From assembly GCF_963662255.1 (NCBI RefSeq), contig NC_085056.1, positions 3,903,716 through 3,967,715 of the forward strand: a stretch of DNA of 64,000 nt, in the 5' to 3' direction. The translations under genes were made by a program, and so were the position numbers. Shown here in pieces: positions 40,551 to 52,848 of the stretch. Position 1 is the stretch's first letter. Each line of letters starts with the position of its first letter. The DNA comes from Cinclus cinclus (taxonomy: Eukaryota; Chordata; Aves; Passeriformes; Cinclidae). The notes beneath the pieces were generated by a model that saw only the letters and a list, made by a program, of their open reading frames with translations, did no database searches and was not told the DNA's origin.

Positions 40551-40874
40551 GGAAGGAAGGACTCCAGGAAGGACTCCAGGAAGGAAAGAAGGATTCCAGG
40601 AAGGATTCCAGGAAGGAAAGATTCCAGGAAGGATTTCAGGAAGGAAAGAAGGATTCCAGGAAGGATTCCAGGAAGGAAGAAAGGATTCCAGGAAGGATTC
40701 CAGGAAGGATTCCAAGAAGGAAGAAAGGATTCCAGGAAGGAAGGATTCCAGAAAGGATTCCAGGAAGGAAGGAAGGATTCCAAGAAGGAAAGAAGGATTC
40801 CAGGAATTATTCCAAGAAGGAAAGAAGGATTCCAGGAAGGAAGGAAAAATTCCAGGAAGGATTCCAGGAAGGAA
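40551..40874 (+). repeat. Purine-rich minisatellite, GGAAGGATTCCA-type units
   Basis: This is a 324-bp tandem array built from the 12-mer ATTCCAGGAAGG, interspersed with longer variants carrying an extra GAAA, GAAG or AAGAAGG. The first two units carry ACTCC in place of ATTCC. Units differ by single substitutions such as TTTCAGG, TTCCAAG and TTCCAGAAA, so the array has aged since expansion. By eye I count 13 exact TTCCAGGAA and 3 TTCCAAGAA palindromes. Several frames stay open across it on both strands, giving low-complexity peptides such as GFQEGRKDSRKDSRKE on +. I regard these as repeat translations, not genes. The array lies about 12 kb from the nearest exon. Confidence 0.95.
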
Positions 40875-41769
40875 TTTTCTCTGTCATCAGGGAAGCTTCT
40901 GGCTCAGACCCAAGTGCAAAGGTTCATGCCTGAAGTATGTCCTGAATCTGTTATAGCAAAATATATATCAATAACCTGTAAATACTAACTGCAGTTTAAT
41001 AGACAATGTCCAAATTGTCATTTTAAATACTTTGAGCTCAATGTATTGGCAAAAAAATCGTTTTAAGTTCCAGATAGCATTTGTAGGTAATTATGTCCCC
41101 TGAATCACATCTTAGGTATTTTCAAAAATCAATGGAATTTCCTCTTTAACTGAAAAACTGGGGGAAAAAAAAGGCAAAAAAAAAACCAGCATGTTTTTTG
41201 TTCAGTAATTGCTGATAATCTAAGACACTGATTTACAAACAGAAAAAAAAAAAGGTTATTAAAAACAGTTTTTATTTTATTCATAATAAAAACCTGGTCA
41301 AAATGCCTGTAATCTGACTGCTACACTTTGAGCAAATGCCTTGAACCCTAAGGATACAATTTTGCCTTTAACTGTAATTTTAATTCAGAATTCAACTAAT
41401 CAATTTGCTAATCCCGCTGACCAGAATTTAGGAGACAACTTGCCTTCTGTATATCAGCCTGGGTAGATGAGCCAGGAATTGAGATGGGAAATTATTTATA
41501 TGCTTGCATCTACAAGTTCAAAGCACGTGGCAGAGGTAGTGAGCACAGCATTGATCAAAGCTCCCAGGGAAGAAATGAAATTAAATGCACATCCTCAAAC
41601 ACCTGCATTCCTTTCAAGCAAATCTCTAATAAATAAATAAGTTGCACAAACAGGCTGAACGGGAGCTGGAGATGGGGACCGTTGGATGACTCAGTACCTG
41701 GAAATTAATAGTGGCCGGTAATTTTGTGATTTGGAACCTGCCAGAACGCAGGGTGTCCTTCACATTGAG

Positions 41770-41818
41770 GAGATGCCAAACGAGCCAGCGGAGGTGCTAA
41801 ACGCGGAGATGTTAAACG
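41770..41818 (+). repeat. Short imperfect triple repeat, GAGRTGYYAAACG
   Basis: There are three copies of a 13-base core: GAGATGCCAAACG at 41770, GAGGTGCTAAACG at 41791 and GAGATGTTAAACG at 41806. Each copy carries a CpG at its end, and more CpGs follow (AGTCCGGGTGCGC). The surroundings, about 41640-42190, are GC-richer than the intron average. The differences between copies at C/T sites look like CpG or cytosine decay of an older repeat. Confidence 0.7.
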
Positions 41819-44800
41819 AGTCCGGGTGCGCAGTGCCACATCTGGCTGGGGGACAAGGCAGTGGCACATCTGGAGAGCCAGCTCCCTCCCCTGAGGGCTA
41901 AAGCAGCACAGGCTGTGCTTGCCTGTGCCTGCACAGCACACCCACCATTCCTCAGCTCGCTGCCACTGGGCAGCTGTGAGCACCCCGAGATCTCCACTTT
42001 GGGACTCCTCAGGCCCAGCAAGCGCCAACATTGCTGCTTTTTCTCCAAGTCCCTGTCGGAACCGCTGGATTTTTACCTGGACAAACCCTGCAACTTCTTC
42101 TGAGGTGTAAGTTCCAGTTTATGGGAATAAGGGCTTCACGCCTGAGAATCCCTGAGGAAAATCAGGCCCTTCCTGAGAGAGAGAACATCGCACTGATTGC
42201 AGGGAAACTTGTGAGAGTTTCATGAGAGAAGCTCATGAGAACTTAGAAAGAGCATTCTGCCACAGAGGATTTCCTTTTTAGAGGGGAAAATATGAAATGC
42301 AATGAAGTTTCATAGCATTTGGGCAATTTATGTTATTTTTAGAGCAATTTCGTTTCCTCTTTTTTGTCCTCTCCACTATGTTTCCTTAGCACAGGAAAAA
42401 AAAATGGAAGTTTTTTACAGATTGTTTTAGACAAGAAAAATTGGTAGTTTAAAACTGTCATGATTTTCCTCCCTCTTAGTAATTTCTAAATGGTAAATCA
42501 TAATCCTGCTATTTTTTATTATTACTCTATTAAACCTTCTGAATCCAACAGAAATGTAACTATAGTACATTGCTTTATTTGCTCCCATCCACAAATAAAA
42601 TCTGTACTCTGTATACGAACACAGATCACCTGAGTTTTATGGATACATAATGCATATAAGAAATATATATAATAACAGAGCCTTAAATAGATAATAGGTA
42701 TTTCCAATACCTTACATTCAGATATCTGAATTGCCAGTGTGTAATACAAATATTAAGAATAATGTCAAAAGGAGAGGTTGTGAAGAATTCTGCAAAGATG
42801 AACTGTCTCTGCTTTGCAAATTTAAACTGCAAGTGCAGCTGCAGAGCAGGGTACACCACATCACACTTGTTAATGACAAAACTAGTAGAAATAATTTGTA
42901 TTTCTCCAGGCTTTCCATGCACAGAGCCATTTCAGATGGAGTTTTTCTGGCTCCACAGCATCTTCTCCAATATTTCCCCCACTTTCCCACTCAGAAGCCT
43001 TCAGTCCCCACTGGACTGTTTAATGTTCTTTCATGTTTTAGTGTTGGACTTGAGAAGAGTTTGTAGCAGAGCATTTCCCAACCCTGGCAGACAAACAAGT
43101 TTGGAGAAAATGGTTTGAAGATTACAAAAATCAGAAGGAAAAAAAAAAAAGTCCTTATGGGGTAACCTGAAGGGGTCAGGATCCCAGTGACTGTCCTTGC
43201 AACCTTCCAGTCTCACTCCTGCACAAGAGGTTTTGCCAGCAGCTGCTGGGACCTGTTCTGTTCTCTACAGAAAAACAAAAAGATCCATCACACGAGTCTA
43301 AACATATGGTGTTTTACATGAGCTCATATCAGCAAATTATGTATTGAAAATTTGTAAACTAAAGCCACGTCTCCTGTTAATGAGCTACTAGAAGAGGAAA
43401 TAAACCAAGACACTTTCATAAATGTAGCTTAATTTTAGGGAATTTGTCTAATTAAGAAATAATTAGTTATGACCTGAGTAAACCAGGATAAATACAGCAA
43501 GACTTTTATCATTTACATGCTAATAAAATCATGCCAAAGTAAGATTTCCATAATATTAGAAATTTCTTCATGCAGTGTTCTCTAAATATTTATAACTTTA
43601 GCTCCCTCAACCTCTGTCACTCATTTGCTCTTATGCAGTGAAATAGATGTAAAGAAAGAAAAAAAGTGAACACACAAGAATCACCTGTTTCCATGGATGT
43701 TTCCATCAAAAAAACTGATAAAGGAAAAAAGGGGAATTAATTAGTGGTTCTTCTGAACTTCCACCTATCTAGTCTTGTCCTATTTTCATTTTAAAGAATT
43801 AAATATCTCACTGCCAAAAAGAATTCCAGAGTTCAGATGTGGTGGATCAAAAAAATCCCCCCCCAGAAACCATGTTAAAAGGATACATTTATGGTTTATG
43901 TAATCATAAATCTGTGTTTGTGCAGTGACATGTATTTTGGGCATTTTTAGAGGCATTTATTCGAAGAATAGCAAAAAAGCAGCCTGAACACACACACGTG
44001 CAGCAGAGTGACATGCAGCTATATTTTCTTAAAATGGACATGTATATAAATTAATCTCTTATTGCTTGCTTGGTAAATGCATCAGTCAGAACTATATTAA
44101 AAAATCCTTTTATTTCTTGCAAACACCTGTTCACCTGTGATGCCAGAGGAAAATGGGTTTTATTTCTGCTCCTGCAGTGGTGCCGTGGCTGCCCCCCGAG
44201 TCACTGAGCTCCGTGAATTGCCAGCAGTGTGGTAACAAACAGAGAGCTGCTATAAGCTGATATATTCTGGGATGTGGGAGAGACAACCCACAAAAGGCAC
44301 ATCAAAGTTTCATTTCCACTGATCAAAATATGAAATGTTACTATCACCCACCCACCCACAGGCGGTCACCTGCCTCACACGTGGGCTGGGATACCCTGCA
44401 GTGGACTTCAAATACAGCAGACAAAAACCTGGGAGGTCACCTGGCCAGGTGGATCCTACACTCCAGTCTTCTGTCTGCTTTTAATTCCTTTTTCCAGCAC
44501 ACATCAATTTTTGTATCATTTCAATAATGGAGACCCCATGGTCCATAGTGCCCTTTTTCCTCCAAGAGCCTTAGGGACATGTCAAAAACATGTAACAATG
44601 AGCAGGTCATGTTTGGGGTCCTATGAAACTGCTGCATTATGTAAGGACTCCTAAAGCTTCGTGTAAAAAAGAACAAATACCAAGAGATGGGATTTTAAAG
44701 ATAACTGCACATTCAACTGGGAAAAGATATTCAAATTTTCTCAGCTGTAGCTAATTCCCTGTAATGATGTTACAGTAACTCACTGAGTCTACAAACTGAA

Positions 44801-46578
44801 TGCTTGAAGCATCCCTATTTCTTAATTTTATACAAATACTTCTCACAAATTTTGAAAAAAAATATTGCATTAATTAAAATTTGCATCTGCATTGAAATTA
44901 AAAACCGATTTAGTGATTTAGCCCCAAACACATGCAGATACAGCTTTAAAATTATGACCCATTCTCCTACAATAATTTTATAGAGATCAAGCATTAAGCT
45001 CACAGTTCTGAAGCAACAGAACTAATTATTGTATCAGGTGTTCTGTGCTCACTTTTGAGCAAACCACAATTCCAGAGCTGACAGAACTAGGTATTAGAAT
45101 TACTTGAATGAACTAAATGCTTGCAATTTCCAGATAACCATACACTTCTCTAATTAATATCACTAAGGTGATGGTGATATACAGTCTGAAAGGCATTAAC
45201 ATGGGAACAAAGTTCAATTTCCCACTGAAATTTTCTTTTCTTAGCATCGATATTTACAACCTGGGCTATTTCACAAAAACTGCAGACATGGCAGAGTCCT
45301 GTAGCAAGCAATGCAAAGGCAAAGGTTTCCAGAACACAGGCTTCGAAAGGGATTTATTTATGGACACAGCTGATCAGAATGGATAAAGCAGCACAGCTTC
45401 TGCAAAGACAGTGGAAAGGTTCTAAACAATAACCAAACAAATTTATGCTCAGATGATGGTTGTGTGTTCCCCTGATTTATGGAGAGCAGAAAACAGGTCA
45501 GTGTCTGAACAAGGAAATGCAGAGAGTGTAGGAAAAGTGGAAGCGAATTACATAAAATATCAAGAAAGACAGGGGAGTAAAGTGTGGAATGAAGCTAAGA
45601 GTGCAAGGGGGAAAAGAGCAAGAAGGTGGAAAATGAAAAGAAGATGGCAGGGAAGGATAAGACAGGTAATATGGTTTTCTTCAGGTCCATAAAAACCAGA
45701 GATCAGAAAGGAGGCAGCAGCTCCTCTTCCTGCAGGCAGGGAAATATTGATAAAAACATTATGAATTAATTGCGTCAGTTCTTAAAAAAAAATAGAGAAA
45801 GAAAAAATAAGCTTATTCCAGACCACACTTTAGAAACAGGAGCTATAGATAGTCATGGAACCACATTTCCAGGTTCAGGACATAGCCATAGAAATCAAGG
45901 TCTTTGCAGCAATCAGAACATTAAGATGCTGAATTTGAATAAATATCTAAATAAGACTGAATTCTTGCTGTGTTGGGAGGAACAAGAGATGTGGAGGTTT
46001 GAGCAGCCCAACTTCAAAAATGTCTGTATTACCTTCTGAAGGTTACTGATGGATGACAAAAAACTTATTAAAATAGCAAGTAAGGCCAGACCTTCAAGAC
46101 TGTCTTGAGCCTCAGGACAGGAACTCTGTGCCAAAATTCCCACTGCAACATTTCGGCACTCTCTAGCGAATGATCAAGAAACTCAGAACTTGTGCAGTTT
46201 TCCACAAGGTTTACACTTAATAAGAGTTGAAAAAAGATCCTCCTTGCCATTCCTAAAGACGAGAATAAAAGCTTCCATTTAACCTGTGGTTGATTGTGTG
46301 TCAGGCTGGTTCAAGAAAGGTTTATGAGCAGATAAAGATTTCCTACCCAAGTAATTTGATTCACACCAAGGAAAAAAAAAAAAAGAGATGTTCCCATCTT
46401 TCCCCTGAACTCCTAAGATTCCTTCCTGTCCTGCAGGAAAACACAGGTTCTGAGGAACGGGCAAATTGGCTTCCAGGATACTGTTGTTGCACTCAGAATA
46501 GTGAGGCCTCAGCAAGGTATTTTGAGGGTTATTATAATACAAACAGGGAAAAGAAACAAACAAACCAATCATGCTAAA

Positions 46579-46704
46579 CAGCAAAGAAGCATCATGATGA
46601 CTTTTAAATGCCTTAAAATGCAATTAATATATAATAACAAAACCAGCAGAGAAGCATCATGATGACTTTTAAATGCCCTAAAATGCAATTAATATATAAT
46701 AACA
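46579..46704 (+). repeat. 65-bp tandem duplication
   Basis: The first copy is 46579-46643 and the second begins at 46644, an offset of 65 bp. Both carry GAAGCATCATGATGAC followed by TTTTAAATGCC and an AATTAATATATAATAACA segment. I find two substitutions over about 60 aligned bases (CAGCAAAG/CAGCAGAG and GCCTTAAA/GCCCTAAA), so the duplication is fairly recent. There is no coding content. Confidence 0.93.
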
Positions 46705-49456
46705 GCATAGGCAATTAACATAATATGACAAAAAATGTTATTAGTCTCCTTGTGTTTTACTGAACACATCATTATTCTTTCCTGGAGTGTTCTATTAGAA
46801 AATAATCTAAGATAACCCAAACCAACAAAACAACAGACAAAAAACCTACAAAACTAAACCATGCAAACAAATTTTATGTCATTGTTTAGTGTTTCGATAA
46901 ACTCACATTCTCCCATAGTTCCTTCCTACTGCTCTGTGTTTCCACTCTCCAACTCCTCAATAAGAAAATACTCATTTTTTCCTGGTGTTTGGAGAGATTG
47001 TGATTTTTAGGATGGAAATCCAAGCCCACTGCCTTGACAGTTACAGGTTATAAACAAAGCTTTGCTGGTTTCTCCTTTTTACAAAATTTCTCTCTATTCC
47101 TGCTACAAAAGACACGCCAGTGCTGTTGAACAGCAGGGATGGCAAAGCCACATGAGCAGTCAGAGCTCAGAATAAAGCAAAAGCCCTGCAACAAAACCAA
47201 CTGTTGACTTCTGCAGGCTTTCCCCAGAAATCAAATGAGGATGTTCCTGCTTTCTGAAAGGAATCACAGTTCCCTGCTGATCTCTCATGACATTAGGAGG
47301 TATTGATTTACATACAGTATTTATTGAACAGACCACTGCCAGTAAAACTGAACAAGATATTGGTAAATTAGAGAGTTCATATAGAATATTTTGCTCCCCT
47401 GAGACAAAACACATAACAATGACACAAATTTTAGCTTCACTTCTCGTCAGATTTTCTCTTTATCCCATAAACCAAATTTGGGAGAAGAATTTATTCCAGT
47501 AGCTGGAAATCCCATTTCCATCCCAGCTGCACAAGCAATTCTTTAAACCACAGTTTTAAGAAATGTGACTCCACTTAAAATTTGTATGCTCAACTACTTC
47601 ATTTACACCCACAGTTCTGGTGGTCACCTTGGCTTTGATCTTGGCAAGCAATCAACGCCACAAAGTCTCCCATGAATTCAGGAGTCTGCCCATATGGATC
47701 TCATGGAAGGATTCAGGCCTTTGCTTCTGCTGGGCTTGTTTCTCCCTCCAGGTTTTGAAGAGTCCTCTCTGAATTTAGCAGGAGCCCCATCATGTGAGCA
47801 CATTCACAAATATATATGTAAACCCAGCAATATGAAGGAAAAAACCATCCATCTCCTACTCCCTACATATAGCATGCAACACAAGCTGCAGAGATCTTTG
47901 TTCCTGTCAGAATTTTCAGCTGTATTTCAGTTGATCGGACTGCAGCTCATGTATATAAATAATTCTCTGTCTGATTAATAATTATATTTTATATTTCCAC
48001 AAGAACTTTTTTTTTTTTTTGTACAGTAAAATTTTCTTTCATTTCCCCCTGCTAAATGTCAGGAATCTTCCCTGAAACTTTGAACTCTGCCATTACTCCA
48101 TGACTTTTTCATGTAACAGATGCAATTTGAAATCACCAGTATTTTAAAAGGCATGCTCTATGTATTAATGATTCTTTAATTAAATCAAGCACATTTTACT
48201 GCAATTTACATCTCTACAAGACCAAACTTGTTGCCATGAAAGAGCGAGTGCCTTCCCTTTTTTTGGGATATTAGTAGGAGATGACTGGGGTCTGACATTC
48301 CCCATCAATTGGTTTCAGCTCAAAACAGAGCAGATCAGTTACACTCCAGACAAACCTGCCGGGGCAGATAACCAGGATTAAAATACATTTTAGACCATTC
48401 TTGAACTTAGAAGCAAACTTGTGATCTTCCTTTTGAAGGAACAGCATGTTTCTGTGTGCTGTGCATACATCTCCAGCCAGCATCAGCAGAGATTTGGTAT
48501 CAGGGGATGATAAATCATTCTAAAAAGGATGTGGCTGCACTAAAATGGACTTACACAGATGACAGATTCCTTCTCCTGCACACAATAAATTACAGCCATT
48601 CACTTCCAGGGTTTTGCTATACTAACACTTCCCTTATCTGCAAAAATGCATTAAAGCACTTACAAATCTTTCCCACAAAATGCTCCTCAGCACCTGAGCA
48701 AGCTAGTTTTCCTCATCACTGTGAAACATTTCCATTATTTGTTCCTTATTAAACAGGGAAATTGAACCCATTAGGGCTGCAGCCTCACCCTCCACATTTG
48801 ACTCAGTCCCATGTAGCTAAAGTGAGGCAGTTCACAGCAGAGAGCTGCTGATGGATCTGAAATCTTTACCCTCCTCTCAGCCTACTTGTTAGCCAACATA
48901 TAGAAACAATTCTTCATAGAACTACACGTTCCCAGTTTGCTTTTCAGTCCTGCTAACATAAGTTTTCTAAATATCTCAGTCTGTCACTACCAGTTGTAAG
49001 GCATCCTTTCACAGAAGTGTGATCTGACATTCTGAAAAAAGCTGAGGGCTGATTTCACACCTCTGCTTGTTAAGTATTTTTTAAAGCAAATAAAGCTCTT
49101 TACTTAAAAAATAATTAAAACTAACTCTTCATTAGCAGTTCAAATTGCCTAGGTAAATTTGGTCACAGCTCTAATTTGCACAGTTTTATCAAGCTGCTTC
49201 ATTTCATGCTTGCAGAGGATCCCTTTCTGATTATTTCTCTTCCACACACATTTGTTGCCTTTCAATGACGGCAACACCCTTGAAAAGCTTGAGTGCCAGT
49301 TGGAACACCCCAGTGGAACTTTGCCACTGGTGCTTTAGAGGCTGCAGGACTGGATTTCACTGCTGCAGGGATTCCATGGGCAATGAGCTTCTGCAACTGG
49401 AGGCTTTGTCCTCCATCCCAAGGAATGCCTAACCCCAAATCTCATGCATGAACAGT

Positions 49457-49477
49457 AAAAAAAAAAAAAAAAAAAAA
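49457..49477 (+). repeat. Poly-A tract, 21 bases
   Basis: This is an uninterrupted A21 preceded by CATGAACAGT and followed by GAATATTTTTG. I see no recognisable retrocopy or target-site duplication around it. Confidence 0.95.
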
Positions 49478-52400
49478 GAATATTTTTGCCAGTTCTTCTG
49501 GACCCACCTAACTTGGAGTAAAGAACACAGCAGAGTTCTTGTAACTCAGAAACTTTTTGTCATCTTGGCAGTGGCAATCAACCTCCACAACTCTTCCTGC
49601 TTTTTCTTGCATTCTGCCTACAAATACACTATCCAGGTAAATGTGAGGTTTCGAAAATGAGGCCAGGGGTTTTAAATAGCAGATTACCCCATAATCACTG
49701 ATTTTCAGACTTCTATTTTCACTGGCCCTCTATTTGACCCTTTGTTTCCCAACTCATTGGGGTTTTATCACCACTAGAGCACAAACAGCCTTCCAGCTTC
49801 ACTGGAATCCTTTTGCTCTGTTATCACATCTCTTTACAGAAACACTTCATTTTTTATTTTTTTTTTTCTCAAGGAAAGGGCTGAAAAGTCACTGATATTT
49901 CTGTTCTGCTGGAATCAGACAAGACTGCGGGTCTAAAGTGGACTCTGAATTGTATAAATTATGGGCAGGTTCTGGATGGCTCGCACCTCACTGATTTGGG
50001 CTAGAAAATCCATCTTAAACCTCCCCACCAATCTCCCTCATCTGTTTTTCCACATCTGCACTTTCCAATAGCAAATAAATAAACTATCTGCCATTGTCTG
50101 AAATTTCTGACCTAGCCTGATTTATTCAAATCTCGAGAGAAAACCAAATATGCTTGAGAGCATATTTGTACAATGCAACACCTTTTGCTCTGAGTAAACA
50201 GGGGCCCTAGGCTACCTCTTATCTCACCAGCCCAGAAGCAATTCCATAACGTGCCCAGAGCCTGCCTCAGCCCCCTCTTCAGAGCATCATTTAGCAGTTT
50301 GTTAACAAGCTCCAGCAAGCCCCAAACTAAAACCATTCCATGTAATTCCACCAGTGTGCTCTGACCTCCAGAATTCCTACCAGGATGCTCTTTAACAAAC
50401 CTCCTGAGGAGGAGAAAAGAATTGCTACACAATTTTCTAACGCAGCCTGTCTTTGCTGGGCATAATATCGTCCCTGAATCCTCCTGCTCTTCTTCACAAG
50501 CAGCTTTCACTTCAAACTGAAGCTCACTGACATTCCTTGGACTTTGAGAAACAAACCACAAAGTTTCATAAGAAATAAACTCGTAAAACAAGTGGATTAA
50601 TAAATTTATTTCAGAGGGTGAGGGTGGTGTCATTAACATGAGCTGCCTCACGTTCCTCTCGGCAGTTTGCGTTCCTTTGCTAAAAACCAAATTTTAAACT
50701 CATCTGAAAACACAATTTCCACACAAATGGGCTCCACCGAAAAGACTGGCACGCCCTGACACTCAGATGAATGTTTTTACTCTATTTTAAAATATTTTCT
50801 AACTTTTACTTGAATTAAAATACTTAAAAGCGAACCGTGGAATGAAGGGATTAACACAAACAATGATCAAAGTTGTCTGAGTTTGATACTCTCTACTTTA
50901 ATCATGTTCTCTTGTTATGAATCCAGAGAAGAACTCCTACAAGTTTTTCAGTATTCCTCCAGGAGAAAGAGGGCAGAAAATCCCAGATTTTCAAACATTC
51001 AGTGCAAAAAATATTTTTTTTAACAGATTGATAGATTTTGTCTTTTCAACCTTCCCCCCTCTAAATACACACTTGGTATTCTGATGGTTTGCAAAGAATT
51101 TGTATTTTTCACAACAATCCTTTCTTTACTCGTTGGTGCTTTGCTTTCAATTTTCCCTTTCAGAACCACAGTGCTGGGCAGGGAGAAGCTCCAACAAAAC
51201 CAGAAAACACTTTTTTGAGAGAAATTCAAGGATATTTCAGGTTATTCACCTTTCACTGCACCAAGGCAATCAGGGAGAAAATCCTGTTGTCTTCCTGACA
51301 CCATGACACATCTTTATTGGAAAATAATGGGCTGGATTTGAGACAGAATAATCAAGTTGAGGTTTCTCCTTCAGAACATTCCAAGCCCATTTTTTGCTGC
51401 AGGATGGGGTGAGCTGCTGAGCAGAGTGCTGGATAACAGCTCAGGATGCACCACAGCCTCTCAGGCTGTGCATTTACATTGCTCTGGATCACCTGGTATA
51501 TGACATTTCTTGTGTATAACCTGCCTTGCTTCAAAAAGCCTCCTCTAGGGAAATGGGTTTGTCTTAATTTAAGTGTGTCTTTTGCCAGATCAGATACGAG
51601 GGCCATTTGTGGTTTGCTGCATTAAGTTGAAAAGTCTACTATGCTTTTCCAGGAGAAAAAATATTCAAGGTTTGTACTCAACGCATTAAGGTGGAAAGCC
51701 ACTGATAAAATAAGAAACAGCTGGCAAATGAAGACAAGGAACAGCGTTAAAAAGAGAAACTGCAATGTTTTTCTTGCAAGAAGGACGTCAGCAACTCCCA
51801 TAAATCCTGTGCGAGTGCTCAGCACACATTTCACTGCAGACCCAGATAGGAAGGAGATGTTTAAGTGTTGAAAACCAGCATATGGTAAATTTTAGCAGTG
51901 CTGTTTGAGCAGTAGGACCCATCATCAAACTGGGAAGCTCTCCCAGAGGAGGAGGGAATCAGCACTGGAGGACGGAATCAGCCCTGCAGGTACGAGTGCT
52001 GATTATTACACTGCAGGAGATGGAACGGAGGGGTCAGGGACAGCAGCCAGGACTGTCCCCAGCCCTGTGTCCCACAGGGGCCAGGGCACCACGTGCTCCC
52101 CCGGCCAGAGGGTGGGAGATAATCCCTGTGGTGGGACGCAAACCGCAACATGCACCAACCACTGAGCACTTGGAATTCTGCTGCTCCTCTGGATCAGCAT
52201 GGCCAGGGGCAAGTTATGGGAGTGCACATTCCCAGAGATGGATGGAAAACATGAATTGACAGGTCCTCTGTTTATATTATGCATTTTGGGATGTTGTGGG
52301 ACAATTTTTTTGCAGATTTCAGAGATCATTCGTGGGGTATTCAATGGAGAGAAATATTTTTGTTGACAAGGAATCTTTAGCAAGAACTTTGTAGGCGATG

Positions 52401-52840
52401 TACATTTCGTATGTAACATTTTCATACCATCAGAATCTTCTTTATCTCCATTAAAGACACCCATTACTAAAATGGAGCTCAATACTACTTATCACTGACC
52501 ATTTGACAATAAAAATGTACAATTCTGTAGTACCATAGTGACAACTTCCCCAAAAGATCTTTCTTTGTCCAAACAAAATTTTCTATTCAGAAATCAAATG
52601 CATACACAATGTTCAGACAGCATTTCCACTGAAGATAAATGACAGAAATTCCATGCAGAAAGCAGAAAAATCTCAATAGCATGAAAAACAAACACATTCA
52701 CCATTTCCAACAGATCCTCTTGAAATGTCATAGGACAGTGGCTGCAACTGAGTTTTCAATTTAACAGCAGATTCTTCAGGAGCAGACAGACATTCAGAAA
52801 ATGCACACAATGAACACAGAGGCAGAGATGTTATCACTCA

Positions 52841-52848
52841 GTACTCAC
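52841..52848 (-). other. 5' splice site (donor) after the 52849-53001 exon
   Basis: The minus strand reads TACGAG then GTGAGTAC, a strong U1-type donor. It falls exactly between codons (phase 0), as needed to join the CTG that opens the downstream exon. Confidence 0.88.

Larger units (their letters stand above)
9622..52848 (-). other. CDH13: CDH13 intron (complete, 43,227 bp, phase 0)
   Basis: This is a complete intron between two in-phase cadherin exons. Contents in + order: CTCF-like site 9813-9826; CR1 relics 11193-11677 and 12824-12873; G-quadruplex 16198-16225; CTCF-like sites 22017-22033 and 23504-23517; GC-rich block with a 307-codon frame 24584-25507; poly-A/TA tract near 33866-33888; G-quadruplex 34875-34909; T17 at 37022-37038; GAAA run 39441-39459; GGAAGGATTCC minisatellite 40551-40874; CpG-bearing triple repeat 41770-41818; paired homeodomain-like palindrome 43448-43466; purine-rich stretch about 45480-45665; 65-bp tandem duplication 46579-46704; T14 at 48007-48020; A21 at 49457-49477; 192-codon minus frame 50112-50690; GC-richer patch 51900-52200. 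Stretches between these show nothing I can name. The great length is in keeping with CDH13, known to be a very large gene with huge 5' introns in mammals. Confidence 0.88.

Noticed and set aside
40385..40956. Long frames on both strands with GFQEG/WNPSW-type repeats
   Set aside because: They are translations of the purine-rich minisatellite; the periodicity belongs to the DNA repeat, not to a protein family.
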